A DNA stretch of 33,220 nt, from assembly GCF_028714215.1 (NCBI RefSeq), contig NZ_JAQTMS010000059.1, positions 1 through 33,220 on the forward strand, written 5' to 3'. Position 1 is the first letter of the stretch. Each line of letters starts with the position of its first letter. This DNA comes from Rhodoferax sp. Its GTDB lineage: Bacteria > Pseudomonadota > Gammaproteobacteria > Burkholderiales > Burkholderiaceae_C. A program made the position numbers and the translations under genes. Positions 15,156 to 21,543 of the stretch are shown here, piece by piece. Below the pieces are notes generated by a model. That model saw only the letters and a list, made by a program, of their open reading frames with translations, searched no databases and had not been told where the DNA came from.

Positions 15156-16019
15156 ATGGTCACTGCCATCAGCATCAATGCACTGAATAAAACCTTTCCC
15201 GGCGGCCGCAAGGCGCTGCAGGAAATCCATTTGAATATCGAAGCCGGCGAGATGGTGGCGCTGATCGGTGCCTCCGGCTCCGGCAAATCGACGCTGCTGC
15301 GGCACATCGCCGGCTTGATGGTTGGCGACGGCGCGAGCCAGGGCCTGATCCAGATCCACGGCCGCACAGTGCAGCAGAACGGAAAGATCGCCTCCGACAT
15401 TCGCCAGACCCGGGCCGGCGTCGGCTTTGTGTTCCAGCAATTCAACCTGGTGGACCGGCTGCCCGTGATCGTCAACGTGCTGGCCGGCACCTTGCACAAA
15501 GTGCCCATGTGGCGCAGTCTGCTGCGCTGGTTCACGGCCGCTGAAGTGGCGCGCGGCGTCGAGGCCTTGCGGCGCGTCGGCATTGCCGAGTGCAGCGCCC
15601 AGCGCGCCTCCACCTTGTCGGGCGGCCAGCAGCAGCGCGCCGCCATTGCGCGCGCCATGGTGCAGGGCGCCAAGGTGATCCTGGCCGACGAGCCGATCGC
15701 CTCGCTCGATCCCGAATCGTCGCGCCGCGTGATGGACATCCTGGCCCGCGTCAATCGCGAAGATCAATGCACCGTGGTGGTGTCGCTGCACCAGGTGAAT
15801 GTGGCCATGAAATACTGCCAGCGCACCGTCGCCCTGCACCAGGGCCGCGTCGTCTACGACGGCCCGTCAGTGGCGCTGACGCCCACCTTGCTGCGCGAAC
15901 TCTACGGCGCCGAGGCCGACGAGATTCTGGCGCTGGGCGACCACATCTCCAGCTTGCAGGACAGCCCCCGCGTCAAACCCGTTCCCACGTGGCGCGAGCC
16001 GCTGGCGCAAGCCGCCTGA
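15156..16019 (+). CDS. phnC: Phosphonate ABC transporter ATP-binding protein PhnC
   Basis: Predicted 287 residues. Walker A is GASGSGKS (38-45), the Q-loop lies in FVFQQFNLVDRL, the signature is LSGGQ (154-158), and Walker B is VILADEP with Asp178-Glu179, followed by the H-loop VVSLHQVNVA. FQQFNLVDRLPVIVNVLAG is typical of PhnC. The ribosome site AGGAG precedes the ATG. It is the first gene of phnCDE and energises import of phosphonates through PhnE. All three genes are on the plus strand with short gaps. Confidence 0.93.
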   Translation: MVTAISINALNKTFPGGRKALQEIHLNIEAGEMVALIGASGSGKSTLLRHIAGLMVGDGASQGLIQIHGRTVQQNGKIASDIRQTRAGVGFVFQQFNLVDRLPVIVNVLAGTLHKVPMWRSLLRWFTAAEVARGVEALRRVGIAECSAQRASTLSGGQQQRAAIARAMVQGAKVILADEPIASLDPESSRRVMDILARVNREDQCTVVVSLHQVNVAMKYCQRTVALHQGRVVYDGPSVALTPTLLRELYGAEADEILALGDHISSLQDSPRVKPVPTWREPLAQAA

Positions 16020-16073
16020 AGTTCCCACCGTTTTCCAAACCATTCCGACCCAACCCAACCAGGAAACACCAAG

Positions 16074-17054
16074 ATGAAGAAACTACTTTTCGGTTTGACC
16101 GCCGTCCTGGCGATCGCCATGACACCGGTCGCCGCCCAGGAAACCAAGGAAATCAATTTCGGCATCATTGCCACCGACTCGTCGAGTTCGCTCAAGAAGA
16201 ACTGGGAAGCCTTTCTGGGCGACATGGAGAAATCCGTGGGCGTCAAGATCAACCCCTTCTTTGCCACCGACTACGCCGGCATCATCGAGGGCATGCGCTT
16301 CAACAAGGTGCAGGTCGCCTACTACGGCAACAAGTCGGCGATGGAGGCGGTGGACCGCGCCAACGGCGAAATCTTCGCCAAGGTGATCAGCGTGGACGGC
16401 ACCGAGGGCTACAACTCGCTGTTGATCACCCACAACGACTCGCCTTACAAAAATGTGGACGACGTCGTCAAGCACAGCAAGGAGATCAACTTCGGCATCG
16501 GCGACCCCAACTCCACCTCCGGCTTCCTGGTGCCCAGCTATTACGTCTTTGCCAAGAACAACCTGAATCCAAAAACCGATTTCAAAACCATCCGCGGCGC
16601 CAACCACGCCAGCAATTTCATGGCGGCGGCGAACAAGCAGGTGGACGTTGCCACCTTCAACACCGCAGACTATGAAAAGATGGAACAGTCGCAACCGGCG
16701 TTGGTGAAGAACGTCCGCATCGTCTGGAAATCGCCCCTGATTCCGGCCGATCCGTTTGTCTGGCGCAAGGACTTGTCGGCCGACTTGAAGGTCAAGATCA
16801 AGGACTTCATGTTGTCCTACGGTAAGGGTGCCAACGGCGCCGAGCAAAAGGAAAAAATCAAGTTGCTGCCGGCCGGTGGATTCGCCGCGTCCAGCGACGA
16901 TCAACTGGTCCCGATCCGTCAGATCGCCCTCTTTTCCGCGCGCATCAAGCTCGAAGGCGACAGCAACATGGACGCGGCCGAAAAGAGCAAGAAGATCGCC
17001 GACATCAACCGCAAGCTTGACGAGTTGAACCAAAAGCTCGCCTTGTTGAAGTAA
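16074..17054 (+). CDS. phnD: Phosphonate ABC transporter periplasmic binding protein PhnD
   Basis: Predicted 326 residues with a cleavable signal peptide (MKKLLFGLTAVLAIAMTPVAAQ). The mature sequence follows Escherichia coli PhnD closely: INFGIIATDSSSSLKKNW, ATDYAGIIEGMRFNKVQVAYYGN, GDPNSTSGFLVPSYYVFAKNN and WKSPLIPADPFVWRK. The Tyr, Ser and Thr residues of the ligand pocket are in these blocks. The close match to the 2-aminoethylphosphonate-binding protein makes phosphonate a better guess than phosphite. The C-terminal tail is a charged helix. Confidence 0.94.
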   Translation: MKKLLFGLTAVLAIAMTPVAAQETKEINFGIIATDSSSSLKKNWEAFLGDMEKSVGVKINPFFATDYAGIIEGMRFNKVQVAYYGNKSAMEAVDRANGEIFAKVISVDGTEGYNSLLITHNDSPYKNVDDVVKHSKEINFGIGDPNSTSGFLVPSYYVFAKNNLNPKTDFKTIRGANHASNFMAAANKQVDVATFNTADYEKMEQSQPALVKNVRIVWKSPLIPADPFVWRKDLSADLKVKIKDFMLSYGKGANGAEQKEKIKLLPAGGFAASSDDQLVPIRQIALFSARIKLEGDSNMDAAEKSKKIADINRKLDELNQKLALLK

Positions 17055-17082
17055 GCCAGTAACGCAACCGGGTGACGCAACC

Positions 17083-17922
17083 TTGGACAAAATAACTTCC
17101 GTAGCCCAGGTCCGCCCGGTCATGACGCCCCTTGCGACCAGCACTTCGGCGCAGCACACCCTGCTGCAGCGGCCCGCGCTGGGCACGCTGGTGCTGTGGG
17201 GCTTGCTGGCGGCCGTGCTGGCCGGTTCCTGGAGAGGCGCCGACATGCGGCCGGCCGCCTTGTTCGCCGATGGCGGGAACATGGCAACCTATATCGCCAG
17301 CTTCTTCCCGCCCAACTTCAGCGACTGGCGCATCTATTTGCAGGAGATGCTGGTCACCGTGCAGATCGCCGTCTGGGGCACCGTGCTGGCCGTCATCTGC
17401 GCCGTGCCGCTAGGGCTGCTGTCGTCAACCAACATTGCCCCAGCCTGGATTTATCAGCCGGTGCGCCGCCTGATGGACGCGGCGCGCGCCATCAACGAGA
17501 TGGTGTTTGCCATGTTGTTCATCGTCGCCGTCGGGCTCGGGCCTTTCGCTGGCGTACTGGCACTGTGGGTGCATACCACGGGCATCCTGGCCAAACTGTT
17601 TTCGGAAGCGGTGGAAGCGATCGACGCGCAGCCGGTGGAAGGCATACGCGCCACCGGTGCCAACGCGCTGGAAGAAATCGCCTACGGCATCATTCCGCAG
17701 GTCTTGCCGCTGTGGATTTCCTACTCGCTGTACCGCTTCGAATCCAACGTGCGCTCGGCGTCGGTGGTGGGCATGGTGGGCGCCGGCGGCATCGGCGTCA
17801 TCCTGTGGGAAATCATCCGCGGCTTCCAGTACGCCGAAACCTGTGCCGTGATGATCATCATCGTTGTCACCGTGACCGTGATCGACGTGATCTCGGCCCG
17901 CATCCGGAAATCGTTAATCTGA
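17083..17922 (+). CDS. phnE: Phosphonate ABC transporter permease PhnE
   Basis: Predicted 279 residues from a TTG at 17083; an ATG at 17122 would give a protein 13 residues shorter, and neither has a strong ribosome site. Membrane segments are clear (TLVLWGLLAAVLAGSW; MLVTVQIAVWGTVLAVICAVPLGLL; later FAMLFIVAVGLGPFAGVLAL). The cytoplasmic coupling loop is VEGIRATGANALEEIAYGIIPQVLP, as in PhnE. It lies 28 bases after phnD and ends the operon. Confidence 0.92.
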   Translation: MDKITSVAQVRPVMTPLATSTSAQHTLLQRPALGTLVLWGLLAAVLAGSWRGADMRPAALFADGGNMATYIASFFPPNFSDWRIYLQEMLVTVQIAVWGTVLAVICAVPLGLLSSTNIAPAWIYQPVRRLMDAARAINEMVFAMLFIVAVGLGPFAGVLALWVHTTGILAKLFSEAVEAIDAQPVEGIRATGANALEEIAYGIIPQVLPLWISYSLYRFESNVRSASVVGMVGAGGIGVILWEIIRGFQYAETCAVMIIIVVTVTVIDVISARIRKSLI

Positions 17923-17931
17923 GACTTTGCG

Positions 17932-17960
17932 GGACAGACCGCAGCGAGCCAGCTCTGTCC
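17932..17960 (+). terminator. Possible end-of-operon hairpin after phnE
   Basis: GGACAGA (17932-17938) pairs perfectly with TCTGTCC (17954-17960) around a 15-base loop, 9 bases after the phnE stop. No T-run follows, so it may be a 3'-end stabiliser or part of a rho-dependent terminator. The remainder of the 213-base gap to the next gene shows no coding potential. Confidence 0.35.
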
Positions 17961-18135
17961 TCAACTGGCACCGGGATGCCGCCCTGTGTTGGCCAGCGCA
18001 CAGTTTCCAGGGGTCGACAAGAGTATCCTGCTGCTGCCAACATAGCCTTGAGCAGCGCCGAGCTTTATCATTCGCTGGGGTCGGCAGGCTCAGGCAATTG
18101 TGTGAAACAGCCAAGCCACCAACGAAAGGCCATCC

Positions 18136-18453
18136 ATGATTTACAAGTTCAAGTCACAAGCGGCCGCAGATGTCATCATGCTGCAGCTCAACGGTGATCA
18201 AATGCTCGCCATTGTCGGCAAGCAACCATCCCCGCAAGGCATCATCACGGTAGCGCAAATTCCGGCCGCCATCACGGCGTTGGAAGTGGCCATTGCGAGG
18301 CACGAGGCCGTGCAATCCCGTCGTGCCGAGCAGCCTCAGATGGAAATTGAAGTCGAAGGCGACAGCGTCGATCTGCGCCAACGCGCCGGCCCGTTTATCG
18401 AGCTGTTGCGCAACAGCGCGCAGGCCGGCAAGGACGTGGTCTGGGGCGTGTGA
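18136..18453 (+). CDS. DUF1840 domain-containing protein
   Basis: Predicted 105 residues. Begins MIYKFKSQAAADVIMLQLNG and continues with PQGIITVAQIPAAITALEVAI; it ends LRQRAGPFIELLRNSAQAGKDVVWGV. These are the conserved blocks of DUF1840, a small cytoplasmic protein common in Burkholderiales. Its function is unknown. A ribosome site (AAAGG) precedes the ATG. It stands alone, so the neighbourhood gives no help with its role. Confidence 0.82.
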   Translation: MIYKFKSQAAADVIMLQLNGDQMLAIVGKQPSPQGIITVAQIPAAITALEVAIARHEAVQSRRAEQPQMEIEVEGDSVDLRQRAGPFIELLRNSAQAGKDVVWGV

Positions 18454-18556
18454 ATGACATGACACCTGGCAACTCTGATGCTGACGCCCAATGTGGGCGC
18501 GGTCATCCCGGTGCGCGGCGCGGCGCTATCGCGCAACCCCCGTGTTGACGGCCGGA

Positions 18557-19018
18557 TTAGCACTTTTGCCCGGTAGGGCAACTACTTTGTTGAGCCGTTT
18601 GTGTATTGGGCCTTTTATCAACCACTACAGATTCCCCCATCTTTACCGGCAATTGATCCGGGTAATCGTAGCCGTTACCCTTGTTGTGATCGATGATCGC
18701 CCCGATGCCGCCGCCAAAAATGATGTTCCCAAACATTGAGCCAGCTGCTCGGGAAATGGCTTTTAGTAAACCGTCGGGCATCCCCTCCTTCTTACAGGTA
18801 ACCTCAAGATCTTCGTTCGACTTTCTGACTGTTACGTTTGCCGGAGCCTTCGAGTCCCAACTTCCTTTGTCATTCTTCAATTGACACATTGATTCAACCG
18901 CCTTGCCCTGGTAGGTTGCAGTAAGGGCCAAGGATTGCCCTTCACTTTGAGTGATGGTGGAACAGCCGACACTGGCGATTGCTGCGGAAAATGCAGCGGC
19001 GTAGATGCTAACCTTCAT
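18557..19018 (-). CDS. Small putative lipoprotein
   Basis: Predicted 153 residues. Starts MKVSIYAAAFSAAIASVGC, a short signal with a lipobox-like SVGC and acylation at Cys19. The mature part has a beta-rich domain beginning ALTATYQGKAVESMCQL, a second Cys pair region (EVTCKKEG), a glycine-rich membrane-like stretch (GSMFGNIIFGGGIGAII) and a low-complexity tail with SSCPTGQKC. A ribosome site (AGGGAG) supports the start at 19018. No named family is recognised. Its base composition is visibly less GC-rich than the transport operons around it. Confidence 0.65.
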   Translation of the reverse strand: MKVSIYAAAFSAAIASVGCSTITQSEGQSLALTATYQGKAVESMCQLKNDKGSWDSKAPANVTVRKSNEDLEVTCKKEGMPDGLLKAISRAAGSMFGNIIFGGGIGAIIDHNKGNGYDYPDQLPVKMGESVVVDKRPNTQTAQQSSCPTGQKC

Positions 19019-19378
19019 TGAAAACTCCCTTAGTGATTAATAATGGTGAACGCTGGAGAAATGTAATTTACAGACCAAGCAGACATGCTTGATGTGGATC
19101 AAAAGTTCATCGGATGGCACGGTTTGCGGCATTCACGCGACAGGGGCGTTGCCGACGTTGAAGCTCCCAACTGGGCAAAGTACGTCAAAGCCGGCTCTTG
19201 CTGCAATCGACTTTCATTTGGAACATCGGTTCCGGAGCAAAACAGGTAGCCTGCAGTACGAGCGGTGAATTGAGAATTTTCTCTGCTCTTGATGGCGACT
19301 TGCTCAGCATCACGGACCACCGCCTCGATTGCTGCCAAAAGCGTAGCCAGGGTATTTGCTTCGGTAACACGGCCATAG
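19019..19378. other. Gene-free stretch between the two small exported-protein genes
   Basis: No convincing gene is seen. Two overlapping minus-strand frames (about 65-80 codons) exist, but neither has a credible start, and their translations show no recognisable motif. The one clear structure is a perfect hairpin, CAAGCA-GACA-TGCTTG, at 19076-19091, about 60 bases upstream of the lipoprotein start, which could be an operator. The composition is lower in G+C than the flanks. Confidence 0.45.
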
Positions 19379-19810
19379 TCACCTCTTTCGAGTGAATTCG
19401 GCGAAACAGGAGCTCATGTCTTCGGCCTCACAAAGCAAGAACTTCGAGCCGCTCGAGTGCATCCGGATAAAGTTCTCGGCCACATGGCCAACCGGAGTTG
19501 TGGCGCCGGAGCAATCGGGCATACCGTTGTTTTTGGTAATCTTGTCCATCCACTTGTAGAAGCCCTTAGCACTGGGTTTCAGCGAAATCATGAACTCAGC
19601 TTCATTGCGCTCCTGCCCTGACTCGGACAGCTTCGTGCCATCGGTCCGCAGTTCGTATTCCTCGAAACACTTCTGCTCAGGTAGTTCGATGCGCCACGTC
19701 CCGACGAGCGGGTGATTGCTGGGAAGCGGCGTTCTGGTGAACTCTTGTGCAAATGCAGTTGATGACAGGATGACTCCGAGAGTGAGCGACGCGACGAGGC
19801 GGAATTTCAT
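19379..19810 (-). CDS. Small secreted protein of unknown function
   Basis: Predicted 143 residues from the ATG at 19810, chosen because it opens a clean signal peptide (MKFRLVASLTLGVILSSTAFAQ); a longer reading to 19879 would bury that signal. The mature protein has a lipocalin-like opening (HPLVGTWRIELPEQKCFEEYEL) and several cysteines (EQKCF, MPDCSG, LLCEAED, SSCFAEF) suited to disulfides in the periplasm. No ribosome site is obvious. No family is assigned. Confidence 0.65.
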   Translation of the reverse strand: MKFRLVASLTLGVILSSTAFAQEFTRTPLPSNHPLVGTWRIELPEQKCFEEYELRTDGTKLSESGQERNEAEFMISLKPSAKGFYKWMDKITKNNGMPDCSGATTPVGHVAENFIRMHSSGSKFLLCEAEDMSSCFAEFTRKR

Positions 19811-20148
19811 ATGAGAGGTGCTTTGGTAATAATGTGGTGGCAATGATTGAGCTTTGACATGGAATTCTGCTTGAGACAATGATCAAGCGCCATCCCCCAT
19901 TTGGGGGATATTCAAAGATGTCCGCTATCGCTGCGACCCTGCCACCAAGTAGTCCTCCAATTGGCGGCGGGCGTCGACCATGATGTTGCGCTGCCCGCAG
20001 TTCCTTTGCAGCGCTCAGGCCGCCTGCGCGTTCACGCAAAATTTCGGTTCTTATGGCGACCTGCGGTGAGATACTTGGTCTGGGGCGGCTGAATTCACTA
20101 TTCGTCCCAGGAGTCCCCAAAACTCCGACAAACAAGAGGAGAGACACC
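19811..20148. other. Gene-free stretch with a strong palindrome
   Basis: No complete gene is seen. ATCCCCCA-TT-TGGGGGAT at 19892-19909 is a perfect 8-base-arm palindrome 82 bases before the secreted-protein start and is a candidate operator for it. Further right, 19949-19980 matches 28 of 32 bases of the 3' part of phnN in this window (25590-25621). In a minus-strand frame it reads VDARRQLEDYLV before a stop, possibly a gene remnant. A good ribosome site for the tctC-like gene ends the stretch. Confidence 0.4.
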
Positions 20149-21123
20149 GTGCGTTTATTTCCCGTTTTTCGACTCGTCGTTCTCGCGCTGCTTTTTTCGT
20201 TGCCTGCCCTGGGTTTTGCGCAGACCTGGCCCAACAAGCCGATCAAATGGATCATTCCTTATCCGCCCGGTGGCATCACCGACAGCGCCACCCGCATGGT
20301 GGTGCAAAAAGTGCAGGAGCAAACCGGCTGGACCATCGTGGTCGAGAACAAGCCCGGCGCCAATTCCATTTTGGGCGCCGACATTGCGGCCCGCTCGGCG
20401 CCTGACGGCTACACCTTTCTGACGGTGATTGGCGCGCACGCCGCCAACGCCACGCTGTACGCCGGCCGCCTGCCTTATGACGTGGTGAAAAGTTTCGCGC
20501 CGGTGTCGCTGGTCGGCATCGCGCCCTTGGTGATGACGGTGAGCAACAGTTTCCCCGCCAAAGACATGAAGGAGTTGATCGCCTATGCCAAGGCCAACCC
20601 CGGCAAGGTGTCGTTCGGCTCCTCGGGTGTCGGCGCCGCCGCCCATTTGACGCAGGAGTTGTTCAAGCAGGTTGCCGGACTCGATCTGATTCATGTGCCT
20701 TACAAAGGTACCGCCCCGGCTCTCAACGACTTGATGGGCGGCAGCCTCAACATCCTGACCGATACCGCCAGTGCCTTGATGCCGTTCGTGCGCAGCGGCA
20801 AGATCAAGGCCATTGCCGCGTTTGCCAACAAACGCGTGCCCGGCGCCACCGAGGTCCCAACCATCGTCGAGGCCGGTGGACCGGCCATAGAGGGCTCGAC
20901 CTGGGTGCTGTTTTTGGCGCCTTCGGCAACCCCGCGCGACATCGTCAACCGCATGTCGGCCGAGACCGCCAAGGCGGTGAATTCACCTGAGTTGAAAGCC
21001 CGCTTTGACAGCCTGGGCATCGAAGGCGTAGGCAACAGCCCCGAGCAGGCCGCCAAGTTTCTGGACGACGAAATCGTCAAATGGGCCAAGGTCATTTCCG
21101 CGGCTGGCGTGAAGGCTGAATAG
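20149..21123 (+). CDS. Tripartite tricarboxylate transporter substrate-binding protein (TctC/Bug family)
   Basis: Predicted 324 residues from a GTG at 20149, chosen for the AGAGGAGA ribosome site 4-12 bases upstream and the signal peptide that follows (hydrophobic run to LPALGFAQ). The mature start TWPNKPIKWIIPYPPGGITD and the LIHVPYKGTAPALNDLMGGSLNI block are diagnostic of Bug proteins, which bind carboxylates or other small metabolites in the periplasm. No tctA or tctB membrane genes are nearby, so it is an orphan, as is usual in Burkholderiales. The ligand cannot be predicted. Confidence 0.88.
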   Translation: MRLFPVFRLVVLALLFSLPALGFAQTWPNKPIKWIIPYPPGGITDSATRMVVQKVQEQTGWTIVVENKPGANSILGADIAARSAPDGYTFLTVIGAHAANATLYAGRLPYDVVKSFAPVSLVGIAPLVMTVSNSFPAKDMKELIAYAKANPGKVSFGSSGVGAAAHLTQELFKQVAGLDLIHVPYKGTAPALNDLMGGSLNILTDTASALMPFVRSGKIKAIAAFANKRVPGATEVPTIVEAGGPAIEGSTWVLFLAPSATPRDIVNRMSAETAKAVNSPELKARFDSLGIEGVGNSPEQAAKFLDDEIVKWAKVISAAGVKAE

Positions 21124-21142
21124 GAAGATAGCTGTTCAATGT

Positions 21143-21214
21143 GAGCGACTGGCTATTCAACTGGAATTTGACGGCGAAAACGCCATCAATGTTGATTTGG
21201 AGGATTACCACTGA
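21143..21214 (+). pseudogene. Truncated higB toxin remnant (C-terminal stub)
   Basis: The frame that ends at the TGA at 21212-21214 reads RLAIQLEFDGENAINVDLED followed by YH, which resembles the C-terminus of HigB/RelE-type toxins (usual ending 'VEIVDYH'). Upstream it runs into the end of the tctC-like gene, and a stop lies at 21110-21112, so the N-terminal two thirds of a roughly 90-residue toxin is missing. Its stop overlaps the higA start by one base (TGATG), the normal higBA junction. Confidence 0.6.
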
Positions 21215-21543
21215 TGAGGTCTTTACGAGACAAAAATCGCCGGCCAACGCATCCGGGTGCGGTGCTGCGTGAGGACGTGTTACCCGCGTTGAACATGACG
21301 CAAACCGAGTTGGCCGGCTTGCTGGGTGTGAGTCGTCTCAGCGTGTCCGAGTTGTTGCACGAAAAGCGTGCTTTGTCGCCGGACATGGCGGTTCGGATAG
21401 CGACCTTGCTGAATACCAGCGCTGAGAGCTGGTTGCGCATGCAGGAGGCCGTTGAGCTTTGGGTTGTGCGCCAGCATCCAGCCAAAATGGCGGCCGTGAA
21501 GCCGCTTGCGCGGGATCGACTCGCGCTGAATTTTTCCTCATGA
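21214..21543 (+). CDS. higA: HigA/VapI-family antitoxin (XRE-type HTH), apparently orphan
   Basis: Predicted 109 residues. HPGAVLREDVLPALNMTQTE, a helix-turn-helix (LAGLLGVSRLSVSELLHEKR) and LSPDMAVRIATLLNTSAESWLRMQ are the standard HigA blocks. HigA binds DNA and neutralises the HigB ribonuclease. Here only a stub of higB remains, so it acts either as a free repressor or as a decoy antitoxin. The last six bases overlap the 3' end of the opposing mdeB-like gene; TCATGA supplies a stop codon on each strand. Confidence 0.87.
   Translation: MRSLRDKNRRPTHPGAVLREDVLPALNMTQTELAGLLGVSRLSVSELLHEKRALSPDMAVRIATLLNTSAESWLRMQEAVELWVVRQHPAKMAAVKPLARDRLALNFSS

Noticed and set aside
18510..18602. A plus-strand frame reading PNVGAVIPVRGA and NPRVDGRI, faintly like a flavin-binding oxidase fragment
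   Set aside because: Only about 30 codons, partly overlapping the 3' end of the lipoprotein gene; similarity too weak to call a pseudogene.
19099..19382. Two overlapping minus-strand frames of 65-80 codons
   Set aside because: One lacks an ATG and the other has an unconvincing translation; no family motif, signal peptide or conserved neighbour supports them.
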